Notes under the pieces: model-generated
What the model was told of the DNA's origin: nothing
Databases searched by the model: none
Seen by the model: only the letters and a program-made list of their open reading frames with translations
Translations under genes and position numbers: made by a program
Part shown: positions 1 to 10,868 of the stretch, piece after piece
Layout of the letters: each line of letters opens with the position of its first letter
Position numbering within the stretch: position 1 is the stretch's first letter
Assembly (NCBI GenBank): GCA_048013815.1
Contig: CM106585.1
Location: 17,360,001 to 17,424,000, forward strand
Reading direction: 5' to 3'
Source: Setoptus koraiensis
Taxonomy: Eukaryota > Arthropoda
Length of the DNA: 64,000 bases

Positions 1-141
1 GATCTAAGCCATCTCAAATTGGACATTATATGCAATACTAAAACGATACTGAAAGAATGGCCTTATCCCACAAAAGATTACCCAGTGTCCGAAGATTCCG
101 AAGAATTGAGAGCATCTGGTGATATTGAGACTAGGGTCTGA
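1..141 (+). CDS. 3' end of a secreted-protein family gene (partial)
   Basis: The first 46 codons of the window are open in frame 1 and end in TGA at 139-141. The piece around residues 20-25 reads EWPYP and lines up with DGWTFP and AGWPYP near the C-termini of the two intact family members at 569-1363 and 5642-6409. This is therefore the C-terminus of a further tandem copy whose start lies left of the window. An AATAAA lies at 173-178, about 32 bp after the stop, in the same position relative to the stop as in the other copies. Function is unknown. The tail after the WPYP motif is acidic and differs from the other copies. Whether the rest of this copy is intact cannot be seen. Confidence 0.6.
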   Translation, partial: DLSHLKLDIICNTKTILKEWPYPTKDYPVSEDSEELRASGDIETRV

Positions 142-495
142 TTAGATTGGTCTAGAATAGTGCTGATATAAAAATAAAATACGCTGATACTAGTTGTCCA
201 ATGTGCAAAAAAGTTGTTGGTTTGTTATGCAATGCTTGCAATGAATTTCGCTTGTGGTTGTCTGTAACATTCAGCGAATATGCGACATAGGATAGAATAC
301 TGTTTGAGCGTTTTAAAATAGTGAAAATAATGTGCCAACAATGAACCGATATAAAAACACATGGTGAAGCTAGTCATCTATGTGGCCAAATTGGCTCAAA
401 ATAGCTCTCGAAATGCTAAATGTGCTGTAAACAATATCGGAAAAATTCTCATAAATTTTGCATGAAAGTTACCGATATAACTCACTAGCGAGGGC
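142..495 (+). other. 3' flank and promoter-side spacer between family copies
   Basis: This non-coding spacer carries an AATAAA at 173-178. From about 228 onward it is a diverged duplicate of 2128-2400: the block ending GCGACATAG and the following 200 bp are shared with small changes. The duplication shows that the repeated unit includes the region upstream of each copy as well as the gene. Confidence 0.6.
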
Positions 496-504
496 AAAAT
501 ATAC
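496..504 (+). promoter_or_regulatory. Possible TATA box of the 569-1363 gene
   Basis: AAAATATAC lies 65-73 bp before the ATG, at a sensible distance for a short 5' leader. In the duplicated flank at about 2385-2400 this segment is missing although the sequence on both sides is kept, so the copy without coding sequence also lacks this element. Confidence 0.35.
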
Positions 505-568
505 AATCCGGTCTCAGGAATCAATACAAAATTGACCAATAAGATTGCTACATTATACATTTGGAATA

Positions 569-1363
569 ATGAACTCGATCAATAGTATTTTCGCTGCCGC
601 TGTTGCAGTCATATTAGTTGTGAGCCACTCCTCCGAAGTGAAGAGTGACCATGAAATTTTCTCGGACCAGTTGAAATTAATCAATGATGAAATTGAAAAG
701 TGGTACAAGCAAGAGGTGTCCTTCGCGTCGCGTTCCCTTAATGCTTTCCACTTGGATGGTGGAGCTCAGCGTCAGAGTGTGAAATATCATTGGCCTAGAC
801 AGATGATGAGAGTGCTGCAGGTGGCTACTGGAGTTTCGGCATCAGGCAAGATAGATAGAGCGAGCGTGGGCCGTATTTCCGCTAGTTTGAAATATAATGA
901 TCGGCCAGTGCAACGAAAGTTCTTGGATAATATTAGAGCATTTATGGGAGCGAAGTTTAAAAATCAAAAAATTGGTGATCGAAAGCAGGAAATTTTCAAT
1001 GAACAACGGGATATATTGTGTGCACCATACAGGCCCGAAAGTAATGGATACTTCAATTTCAAAGGTGCCATCAATAATCTTCTCCGAGTCAAGTCTATGG
1101 AAAAAGTCGATGACGAAGAATTCAACAGACAGGTTATCTACACAGATCAACCAATTGGACTACTGTATCCCGCCGCTATGATCTGTCAAGTAATTGATGC
1201 CATAGAAACCAAACCGGATAGATCCAACACTATGCTCAATATGATTATGCCAGGTAATACTCAAAGTATACTTGACGGATGGACCTTCCCGCGCTCATAC
1301 ATCATTGAGTCATACTTCGCCTTGGGTCTTGGGTCTGATAGTTTAGGTTCTAATCAAGATTAG
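569..1363 (+). CDS. Secreted protein of unknown family, copy A
   Basis: Intronless 264-residue protein. The open frame reaches back to a TTG at 545, but the first ATG at 569 gives a clean N-terminus. Residues 1-20 form a signal peptide with a hydrophobic core at about 7-18, so the product probably enters the secretory pathway. It shares its whole length with the - strand gene at 5642-6409. Shared landmarks are a WY pair near residue 45, the block YHWPxQMMRVLQVAxGV (73-89), a Cys at 151, a FKGAINNL block (164-171), VDDEEF (180-185) and a Cys at 206 in the ICQVIDAI segment. The two invariant Cys probably form a disulfide. An AATAAA is at 1475-1480, about 112 bp past the stop. I do not recognise the family, and no enzyme motif is visible. 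A lineage-specific secreted effector or structural protein is possible, but that is inference from the tandem copies alone. Confidence 0.85.
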   Translation: MNSINSIFAAAVAVILVVSHSSEVKSDHEIFSDQLKLINDEIEKWYKQEVSFASRSLNAFHLDGGAQRQSVKYHWPRQMMRVLQVATGVSASGKIDRASVGRISASLKYNDRPVQRKFLDNIRAFMGAKFKNQKIGDRKQEIFNEQRDILCAPYRPESNGYFNFKGAINNLLRVKSMEKVDDEEFNRQVIYTDQPIGLLYPAAMICQVIDAIETKPDRSNTMLNMIMPGNTQSILDGWTFPRSYIIESYFALGLGSDSLGSNQD

Positions 1364-1474
1364 AATAGCACCCAATTATATCAAAATAGTGAAAACATGT
1401 TGATACCGACCGTCGGATGAAAAAAAAAACGATCTAGAGATATGCTGATAATCATTTGCAATGTTAAGAGATTA

Positions 1475-1480
1475 AATAAA
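1475..1480 (+). terminator. Polyadenylation signal of copy A
   Basis: AATAAA 112 bp downstream of the stop codon of the 569-1363 gene, in an AT-rich 3' flank. Confidence 0.4.
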
Positions 1481-1550
1481 TCACACATTTTGATTTATAA
1501 TTTTGCATCAGGTAGCTTACTCAATTCGGGGACTATTTCTCGCCGCTAAA

Positions 1551-1690
1551 GATCTAAGCCACCCTAATTTTGATGCAATACCAAAACTAGACTTGACGAA
1601 TGGCCTTGTGCCCCAATAAAATACCCGTTGCCTGAGGGTTGAAACAAATTGAATCCGCGCGTTGAGATTAAAACTAGGATCGGATTAGAT
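1551..1690 (+). pseudogene. C-terminal fragment of the secreted-protein family, broken
   Basis: This begins with the same GATCTAAGCCA as position 1 of the window and aligns with the copy ending at 141 for about 200 bp, through its 3' flank. The frame is broken: it runs to a stop within 23 codons (TAA at 1617-1619), while the GAATGGCCTT... block is in another frame. Only the C-terminal end is present, joined directly to the 3' flank of copy A. It therefore looks like the relic of an unequal exchange between tandem copies. Confidence 0.6.
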
Positions 1691-1957
1691 TGGCCTGAAA
1701 TAGTGCTGATACATAAATAAAATATGCTGACATCACATATCGTATGCATGAAAAAGTTGTTCGTTCGTTATGCGACACCCGATAATAATTGTTTGTATTG
1801 GAATATCGGGAGATTGAATAAGTTACTTATATCTAATGAAGGTTTTACATCACGTTGATGTTTCCATTTTGGGACGAATTATCTTTGCTCAAGCATGAGA
1901 ACGAAGAATTTCATGTTTTATCCACTAATGAACTTACTGCAACTGTATGACGGCTGA

Positions 1958-2191
1958 TCTATTCGAGAAATCACTGACGCTATAATAATCAGAGTGGCTA
2001 GAGATACAGAACGATTCAAACTAGAGTTGGCGGCCGTTGCGCGAAATCTCTGCTCGAAACTATCCTCAATTCCTGAGGAATGTCTAAGAAGACCTCATCC
2101 GATTGTACAGATGATTGCTAAAAAAATGAATAAAGCCTGGAATGAATTTCGCTTGTGGTTGTCTGTTACATTCAGCGAATATGCGACATAG
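1958..2191 (+). pseudogene. Open stretch in the spacer, possible gene relic
   Basis: An open frame runs from just after a TGA at 1955 to TAG at 2189-2191 (78 codons). It has protein-like composition but no ATG near its start; the only Met codons are late. Its last 17 or so codons are repeated at about 240-291 with the same stop, there without the upstream part. This could be a remnant of an unrelated gene carried in the duplicated spacer, or chance. The family is not recognised. Confidence 0.2.
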
Positions 2192-2690
2192 AATAGAATG
2201 TTGATTGAGCGTTCAAAATAGCGAAAATAATGTGCCAAGAATAAACTGGTCATAAAAAATTGTGAAGCTAGATACCTATAGCAGCTATGTGGTCAAGTCG
2301 GCTCAAAATAGCTATCGAAATGCGAACAACAATATCGGAAGAATTCTCATAATTTTTGCATGAAAGTTACCGATATAACTCATACAATTCGCTCCCGGGA
2401 ATCAATACAAAATTGACCAATAAGATTGCTACATTATACATCTGGAATAATGATTACATAAGGATAAATTACATTCTAATTGCGATTAGATTGAGACCCA
2501 AATCGTGGAAATTATGTTGATATCGTCTGTCGGATGAACAAAAAAAGTTTTTCCACCCAATGACAAGCCTATAATAACCGTTCGTAGTTTCAAGAAAATA
2601 ATAAATCTCCTATTTCAATTTGAAGTTTTGCATCAGGTTGCTAACTCAATTCAAGGACTATTTCTTACTGCTACGAGCGATCCGGTGAAA
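2130..2690 (+). pseudogene. Family copy with its coding region deleted
   Basis: The upstream flank of copy A (about 240-571) is repeated here up to and including the ATG context (GCTACATTATACATCTGGAATAATG at about 2428-2452). Some 35 bp after that ATG the sequence resumes with the last codons and 3' flank of copy A (TCTAAT..GATTAGA.., then GTTGATATCG, then the TTTTGCATCAGGT.. and ACTCAATTC..GGACTATTTCT blocks). Nearly 800 bp of coding sequence is therefore missing, cut close to the start and stop codons. The segment that holds the possible TATA box in copy A is also absent. It cannot code for the protein. Confidence 0.65.
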
Positions 2691-2699
2691 TCGGTTTCG

Positions 2700-3769
2700 G
2701 TGGGGGCACAAGAATGATCACATGAATCTCATCTAGTGCTGATGTGTGTTTAACTTCTGAAAACAAACAGAATTTGTTCTTGAGAGTTACTGCCAGTAAC
2801 TTACTGGTGATCACAGATAGCTGGCGATGCAGCTGAATGATTTCTGCTAATTTATATAAACATTGGTGTTCATCTATAGAATATACATTGGTTGTAGTGT
2901 ATTTCCATGAAATGTACGCTGTTCAGAATGAACCTCGAAGAAACGAACTCGACCCAAATTCATGAATATAAACAGTGGCCATTTGAGGAGAACGAATGTG
3001 CTCGGCCAAGATAATTTCGAGCCGCTCCGTTCCGCACTCTTCACCTCAAGCGAATCGCGCTATCATCCATTTTTCACGTCGCTTAAGTCGCCCGATTGAT
3101 GCCAGAGGATTAAATGCGACAACGTTGAGATGGCGCGAGCGAAAAATTTCTAGATCGGGCGCCAATCAATTGATTTCTACCAAACGAATATCTTTCCTTC
3201 TCTTCCTTTCTTCAGTTCGACTAGCTTGATTTAGCCTGAATGAATGCAGCCAATTTATAAGTCCCAATAGAGTTTCCCGATAGATTGGGCCGAATGTTGT
3301 TGTCGTAACTGTTATTAGGCACTTGCTGAGTTGGTTGAGCGCACCTAGCGAACAATCCACCGAAGATCAATTGAGGGTAATCAATGGGTCATGAGTGCAT
3401 TTAGTTCGCTTGTGCCCCCGGATAAGCTCTCGCTCTGGCCAAACGTTGGCGCCCATTATTATACTATCAATGGATATACGCCGTCTACACAAAAACACGG
3501 GCGATCTATCAATGATAGTCGATCAAAATATCGATGGTATAGGGAAGGGGAGAGAGAAAGATAAAATTGATTCCATTTCGCAGTTGGTTATGCGTCTATT
3601 ATATCAATATCGATCAGAAAGCAAAGACAGCGGCCAGTTTATCCGGATTGGGTAGATAACACGAGATGGCCACTCAATCATGACCATGTTACGTAAATCA
3701 CGGTTACTATCTACTAGTGGCCGAGACCAGTTGTCTCGTTAATAGTAAACAGACTTGCAGGATGGACCC

Positions 3770-3849
<80 letters not shown>

Positions 3850-4980
3850 GTAGCATAATCTACAATGAGATCTCTATCCGAGCAGTGGTAGTCAGAGTGG
3901 TGTGATGCCCGTGCAAATAATTCATTTGATGATAGTAAAGTCGTTATTAATCTGTCATGATCTGTCGCTAGCTGCTATCAGCGTGTATTGTATGACAATA
4001 GAATAACAATCGCCTATGCTTTTGCAACATGTAACTGTTATTATTTTCGACGGTATAATTGCAATTGAACGCGAAGCAAAAATTAATTAGCTGGAAATGA
4101 GATATTTTTTCTAGGTCGCATTCTTAGACACACGACTGTTACGAATACACTGTTGAATCAACAGTGTTGATGAGTTGACAAATAATGGAGGCCGAGTTCG
4201 GGGGCAATCGGTGTATAAAACACGGTCAATAAATGGTTTATCGTCGATACCTTCCAGTTTGCGTATTCAACAAGCGTTTTACTGATACCAGTAAAGTCAA
4301 CGATCAATTGCTTGTTTTTTTTTTACAAAACACCCTGAAACCCACGGTGGAAATAAATTGCACTGAATAAACTTCAAATACGCAAAAAAGTACCTGTGAA
4401 AATCAGCCGCATCGATCTACTGGAAAAAAAAGCGATAAATACCTAATTTGGTTGTCTCGAATGATCACACATCATTACGCATGACCAGCTTGCACCTAAT
4501 ATGACTGTAACAGCGGCAGTGCAAATAATATGGATTGAGTTGATTGTTCCAAATGTACAATGAACTCGAATTTTCATTGATTCTTGATACATTCTCTCCT
4601 CTCAAAGGATATTGAGCTTTATATGGAATCCGTCAAAATTTCCAAGATGAAATTGTTCAACGTCTGTATGGTAATTCAGGAGTTAATCGGGCGAAGCAGC
4701 TACAATAGCAAGCTGCACACGAGTATTCATTTAGAGTAATCTATTGTCACCGATAATTTGTTGATGATTTCCAACGCACAAACAACATTCGATCCTCCGT
4801 CGTGTACTCGCTGAATTAACTCCGATACATGACTGACGGAAACTTTCGATAATAAAATCTGTTCTAAGCTGATTGGATTTTTCTCAGTATTCAACTGTAG
4901 ACACAGTTTTCGTCCTTAGAAAATGCAGAGATAGGGCCGAGAAAAAATTCGTGCAGTTTTTTTTTGCTGTAGTTTGAATT
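2700..4980. other. Gene-free AT-rich stretch
   Basis: Apart from the CT microsatellite at 3772-3843 I see no supported gene. The short open frames at 2996-3229, 3166-3360 and 3395-3655 have no recognisable motifs and overlap one another. Confidence 0.5.
3772..3843. repeat. (CT)36 microsatellite
   Basis: Seventy-two bases of uninterrupted CT dinucleotide, followed by TTCTCTG. It is the only long simple repeat left of 8.4 kb. Confidence 0.95.
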
Positions 4981-4984
4981 GTAT

Positions 4985-5440
4985 TTCATCTTCAGCTTCT
5001 CCGTCCAGCATCAACGAATTTTCAAGTCATTGAGGCCGAGAATAGTAGCTAAATAATAGCTCATTAGTATGAACAACACGTTCGATCAATTACTTATTGG
5101 CAACATCTTTTATTTTTTCCACTCACTCAACATCATTGATAGCAGCCTGGAAATCGAAATACCCTTCTCTTTCTTCCCAATTCGTCACGTACAATTTATT
5201 TTTTTTTGTTCCTTGGTTACATTTCTTCCTGCTTTATTTTTAGGTGTGAGCTTGCCAGAGAAATGAAGAATTGTTCAGAATTGCCAATAAGATCGTCTTG
5301 TATCTGCTAGGGAAGACCTTGTCTTGCGATGAGCCCGATGAAAGATTGTTCAAAGGCAGAAGGAAATAGTAGAATAGCGATACCATTAATTGGACGCAAT
5401 TGCATCATGATAATCTGTTGCTATCTTTATAGATATTTTA
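4985..5440 (-). pseudogene. Decayed copy of the secreted-protein family
   Basis: Read on the - strand, about 5030-5180 gives GYFDFQAAIND, then a stop, then VEKIKDVANK, then another stop, then IERVVHTNE. These match GYFNFKGAINN, MEKVDDEEF and NRQVIYTDQ of copy A in order. Weaker similarity to the segment before it extends to about 5440. Several in-frame stops and small length changes interrupt it. It lies about 600 bp from the intact copy at 5642-6409 and in the same orientation, so the pair is probably a direct tandem duplication in which one member died. Confidence 0.65.
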
Positions 5441-5618
5441 ATCGAGAGAATCCGTGAGCAATGAGTAAAACAATTGTTTTAAAGTTTTTGCATCCTGCCG
5501 CCAAACTTTTCACCTCCATCCTATGGAATCTCTACAATTTAAGTCATTAGATTCTTCCAATTTCTCAGATATTTTTCAGAACAAAGTGAGTCATTGAATA
5601 AACTTGCATCAATCTAGT

Positions 5619-5624
5619 TTTATT
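5619..5624 (-). terminator. Polyadenylation signal of copy B
   Basis: AATAAA on the - strand, 18 bp beyond the TAG of the gene at 5642-6409. This implies a very short 3' UTR. Confidence 0.4.
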
Positions 5625-5641
5625 TCATCTCAAATTCAACT

Positions 5642-6409
5642 CTATTCATTTTGAAAACCACTTATAAAACGAGGATAAGGCCAACCAGCAGCGATTTCTT
5701 GCTCGTCACTATCAATTATAAGTTTCAATTGTAGTTGTGTATCATCTTCTGGCTTTTCCGTCGCCTTGATCGAATCTATGACCTGACAAATTATGGATGC
5801 CGAATACAGTTGTGCGATAGGCTCATTGGTGTAGACGACGCGCCGATGGAATCGTTCATCATCAACGTCTTCTAACCTGGCATATCGCACAAGATTATTG
5901 ATGGCGCCCCTGAAATTGTAATCTCTCCCTTCACTTCTGAGTGGCCCACATAACTTCTCTCTTTGTTCGATGAAAATATCTCTTTTCGAGGTAGCCATCA
6001 AGTCTTTAGACTCAAATTTAGTAGCCAAATACTTTCCAAAGTTGGCTATAAGCTCTCGCTGTGCCGTCAAATCGTTATTTTTCAATCCAGAAGTCATTCT
6101 AATAACGCCAATCTTATCAACCTGACTCGATGAGGGCACTCCTGCTGCCACTTGCAGGACTCTCATCATTTGACTCGGCCAGTGATAATCTTTACTCTGA
6201 CGATAGGCTTCGCTGGTCGCATCTAAAGCTTCCGGGGAACTCTGTGCAAAAGCTGATTCAATCTCGTACCATTTACCAATTTCTTTATTTATCGTCTGTA
6301 TTTGCTTTGCAAACCGATGTCCACTGACAATCACGAAAAAATAGCTGCTCGTCACGACAAGCAAAATTGTCATGAAGGACATTCCAATGACATCTGTCGA
6401 CTTCATCAT
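5642..6409 (-). CDS. Secreted or membrane-anchored protein of unknown family, copy B
   Basis: Intronless 255-residue protein, a clear paralogue of the + strand gene at 569-1363. It starts with two consecutive ATGs (6409 and 6406). Residues 10-29 are strongly hydrophobic: a signal peptide or an N-terminal membrane anchor with the rest outside the membrane. Shared landmarks are KWYE (46-49), YHWPSQMMRVLQVAAGV (75-91), Cys154, FRGAINNLV (166-174), DVDDERF (181-187), Cys208 in IICQVIDSI and AGWPYPRF (241-248). The order and spacing match copy A, so both proteins have the same fold and probably one disulfide between the two Cys. Copies A and B point towards each other. The frame shows no disruption, so this copy is probably functional, but the function is unknown. 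Confidence 0.85.
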   Translation of the reverse strand: MMKSTDVIGMSFMTILLVVTSSYFFVIVSGHRFAKQIQTINKEIGKWYEIESAFAQSSPEALDATSEAYRQSKDYHWPSQMMRVLQVAAGVPSSSQVDKIGVIRMTSGLKNNDLTAQRELIANFGKYLATKFESKDLMATSKRDIFIEQREKLCGPLRSEGRDYNFRGAINNLVRYARLEDVDDERFHRRVVYTNEPIAQLYSASIICQVIDSIKATEKPEDDTQLQLKLIIDSDEQEIAAGWPYPRFISGFQNE

Positions 6410-8400
6410 AAAAATTGGTGGCTAGTTTTATTTTAATGCAGATCACCGGCTTGATTGATTTGGATTATTACAGATAGCGTCATCAACAGATGGATTTCGC
6501 TCGTTTGAATATCAGAAATCATTTTCAAGTCAAACAACCTCGAGACGAAGTTTTTTTTTCACCGAAGTTTATTTTTAGCTTCCTTTCTCATTCTCGTTCT
6601 CGACGTGGAAATTGTCTGTTGCTCTTCATCACACATGCCCCAAAACAACTGTCCTACAATTTTAGAACAAAGCAAGTAACTCCACCGGGAATATCCATAA
6701 ATTTCCCTCAATGCACTCACTCTCTAACGTATCCCCAGAATACTTGGGTAGTCAGAATTGTATATGACGGCCTACATTCTCTTCGATTGTTCAATCATAA
6801 ATGATTTTCATCAGTGATGAATCATCACCCATTGTAAACACGACTATGATGGTAGTATCGTTCACCCGCTATCAAAGGATGAAAATCAGCAAACAAAATA
6901 TCTCTGATCACTGAAGCTTATACTCTTGTTTGTTGATTTCGACTGTGCCACTTAACTCCTCTCCAGACCACCAGACGAATGGGGACGACGTGGCAAGACT
7001 GCATCGTGTCTAGATACACCATGATCCTTTTATGGCAGCGATGATTCTTTTGATTATGTAAACTGACTGACCAGCTATTTTGAAACGTGCTGAGAAGCTG
7101 GCCGAAATTCAGTCCAAGGCCAAATGCGATATGAGTGAGTGTTTGCAAAGTTGAGCGTTGAACAAGCCAAATTTTATATAGACAGAACCATTTTCACGAG
7201 TATTGGTATATCGCGAAATATCGTAGAGAAAGAATCCTTTGTTTCGGCTCATCTAATTTTGGCGCATGACCAATAAACTTCCATTGGCCTCATTATATAT
7301 ACAAGAGATTGGCCTGGCAGATGCGTGACCGGCTGTGGGTAAATCTCCAGTTCACTGAGAGATATTTCGGACCTAACAGCGAAACGTGTAACATGTACAT
7401 ATAACGTCAACTAAGTCTCCTCGCAATCACAGAGGGGCTGGAACACTTGATTATTCATACCGGAATGTGGAATGAAAACTTTTTTTTTTGCATATCGATG
7501 GTTGTTGCAACAGCAGCTTCTCGAAGCTGAGGGAATGTCTGAAGTGAGGCTTTAGAAAATAGTTTAAAAATCCACATTTCAGCAACCAGTAAATAGACAC
7601 TCACAATTTATTTTGGCCCAAATCGAGCACATTGTTCGGCTTTTGTTATTTGGGGTCGATTCTAGAGGGAAACCCGATTTTGTGCTTGGGCGACCTATCC
7701 AGCGAGCATAGAATAGAATGCAAGTTTTTACCCGACGACAAAAATGCTTATGGGTGTTGCAAGCATTGTATTGATAAGACCCGCCTGTAGCTGATGTCTG
7801 AAATTATTGATTTATGTAAAATTGAGCAAGGAGACTTGATGGAGTTTTCTATGCGAATGACTAGTCATCAATTGAGCTGGAAACACACATTCACTTGTGT
7901 GGCCGATGTGGAATTGGGCTTCGAAAAAGTGATTGTCATTCTCTCAGTCATGCCACTGTGGCCTCTCATTTGCCTACTCCACAGCTAGTCCTCTTACCTG
8001 CTCGGTCCACTTCTACGACACGAGAGAGAAGCAGCAACAAAGATATGGCACGAAACAAGAATAGTAAAAACCTGCTGGCAGGTACTTTTTCCCGCTGCAT
8101 TCAATTTTCAAATGGTCGCCTCGGCGGTATTTTCTCTACACCGGTAATTTCTATGAACAGTTGAGATGAAGCATGCTTTGAAATACTCTCACAAGCCTGT
8201 GTGTTCGCAAATGTCGTGCAAATGTCGTGTATGAGAGAATGTTTGAAAAATCTCTAGAAAAAGCCCTAAAGATATCGTCTGAAAATCTGCTATTTTCCAC
8301 ATGAAACGAAATGAATGAAAGCAGCACCAACAAAGAAATTCGTTCGTGACATGAATTTCCTTCCAATTACATGCTTCAAATTGGCAAAGATCGACTCTTT
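6410..8400. other. Gene-free stretch
   Basis: No supported gene. The short open frames at 6490-6804, 6918-7148 and 7794-8164 show no recognisable motif, splice structure or similarity to the neighbouring family. Confidence 0.45.
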
Positions 8401-9554
8401 TGTTGTGATCCGAAATCTTTAAAGGTGGCGACCCTTATTTTATTTGTAACTGGTGCATCGTTTCAGCCGTGCCTGGTCTTTTGGTGACGGTGTGGACTCA
8501 TTCAGCGATTATCTGCGTTTCGCTTTCGCTTTCACTGTCGCGTTTGAGCCCGAAAACGTGCACCAAAAACACCCAGGAGCTTATTTGGGGTGCCTGTGAT
8601 CGTTCATGGGGCTCGTTTGGTTCGTTTGTCCCATTAGGCCCACGTGTCAGATTAAGTGACAGGTACAAACGGCAAAACATAACTTTTGTGAGTGATGGTT
8701 GAGCTGAGCCCCAATTCACAGGTGAATTTTTGTCACCCGTTTTTTGGGCACCAATTTACTATTTAGCGCCCAAAGAGCGGGCAGGCGGGCGAGCGAGCGA
8801 GCGAGTCACACAGGGCTAATCTCATCTGTGTGCGTGTGTCTAGCTAGTATTTATACCTGTTTGGTTTGGCATGATAAAGAGAGACAGAGACAGAGTGCAC
8901 ACAGGCTAAATCTCTTGTGAAATTTAGATACGTTAAGAGGCATTAGATTCGTGATGACATCATTGGGGACAGCGCGCACGCTGCATCGCGGCCTAGTGGC
9001 GCGCGGGGGCGTCCAGACAATGCCAATGCAACGAGATAGACCATTTGGAATAAGCCAAACGGAGTGGCACGATTTATCTCTCTCCGACACACACATACAC
9101 TCAAACGGTTTAGAAGCGGCTTCTCGAATACACGATCGAGCACAGAAGCACTCTAAACATTAAGAGATTGTTGTGCACGCTTTTCGCTCAAAATTTGCGG
9201 TTTTGCGCCAGTCTATGCGGCCGTGGCCCGATGCGGGCCGAGTCGCGAACGCCTCTATGTCGCCTGGCAGTCTATCTGGCAGCCGGGACAGGTGCATAGA
9301 GGCGTCGAGCGGGTGGGGCGCGTGACGTGCATAGCTCCAGAGGGGCCGCTGGCGACGATGGAGCGAGCGGCCCCACGAAAAAAACACAATCATGCCCTCG
9401 ATAACGATGCCGGCGGATGAGGCGACGGGCTTAGTTAGTGGGTGACGCACATATTTAACTAGCCGCTTGAATATTGCCGGTGACAACTTAAGGGGCGAGC
9501 CGGCTCGTGCACCAGCCTCGAAAGGCGAAACAGGTGACGCTCGTTAGTGTTTCG

Positions 9555-9619
9555 TGGTTGTTGTCGTTGCTGTTGTTGTTGTCGCTGTTGTTGTCGCTGT
9601 TGTTGTTGCTGCTGCTGGC
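9555..9619. repeat. GTT/GCT trinucleotide tract
   Basis: Imperfect GTTGTTGTC / GCTGTTGTT repeats. They give open frames of Val/Leu on one strand and poly-Gln on the other, and those are not genes. Confidence 0.8.
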
Positions 9620-10757
9620 ACAACACAGTTGTCAGGTGAGAGCGAGCAACGGAGGTGTCAGCGGCGGGCAAGTCGTCATTTTGAGCTGAGTCATTGTTGT
9701 CGTATGGCGGTTTTGTTGGCACGTTTAAGCGTTGTTGCAAGCAACGGCGTGTCGGGCGTTCACCGCAAATCCCGTCCAATTCAATAGTCAGCTCGGTGCG
9801 TAGCGCGTTAATCTAGCTTTACTGTAAACGAGAGAGCCAGTTTATAGACACACGCACACATTCTTGAGTTACGTAAGTGGCAGACTGCTGCTGGTGCAGT
9901 GAGTGTTTGTTCCGCAACCGCTAACCTGTTCGGCCCTATCGGCGCGCCATTGCCAGCTACCGTGGGCGCAGTCAGTGTTGTGTTGACTGGAAAAAAAAAA
10001 GATTTTGTCGAAAAATAAATCAGGTTCACGTAGAGCTTTGAATGTTTAGTAGTTGTGTGAGTTAACGCTTGGCGAGTAACGCTTGCGTCAGCACGCTCTC
10101 ACGAGTCGCTGGTCGCTGTTGTGTCTCGGGCGCCAACTGGCGTACGAAAAGGGCGCGCCTCAACTGGCCAGCTTTGCAGTCATTTTCACTGGGCCAAAGC
10201 GACTAGCCAGCCAGCCAGCATCAGCAGCATCAGCAAAGAAACTGCAACCTGTTATGTAACTAACGCCATAACTGTCCAATTTGGCGCCACCAATCGCTAG
10301 GTCGTTAGCGGCAGCAGTGGCTGTGCGCCGGCCGCATACAGTCGCGCCAGCAAACTGTATATAGCGCCAATTTGGCAGCGCACGCCGGCAGCCAACAAAA
10401 TGATTGCCTAATTCAATTGGCCCACTGACGCTGGCCCGCGCTGAAAAGATGTCATTTTCACATATCGCGCACACTCACACCGCGCACATTACGTGAGATA
10501 TGGCTCTAACAGCAGGTGCAACGGCTGTTATCGGGCGCCGGATAAATGTGACGTATCTATTAATTTTTAGTATCTCATCGGACAGACGCCCACACATTGG
10601 GCTGTGTGTGTCCAGTGTCGCGGATTAACGGTGACGCCGGTTATTTGTTAGCCATCCTGCCATCGCGGCCGCACAACAATAATAGCGCCCAGAGGAAATC
10701 TGCACTCTGCTCTCTCTGATTGGGGCCATCTGACCAGGCTACAGGCACCAATCTCTC

Positions 10758-10868
10758 CCAGCGAGCCTCCCAGCGATTCTCCCTCAGCGATTCTCCCTCA
10801 GCGAGTCTCCCTCAGCGAGTCTCCCTCAGCGAGTCTCCCTCAGCGATTCTCCCTCAGCGAGTCTCCCT
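10758..10868. repeat. 14-bp minisatellite (CAGCGAKTCTCCCT), about 8 copies
   Basis: Tandem copies differing mainly at one G/T position (GAGTC versus GATTC). Confidence 0.85.
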
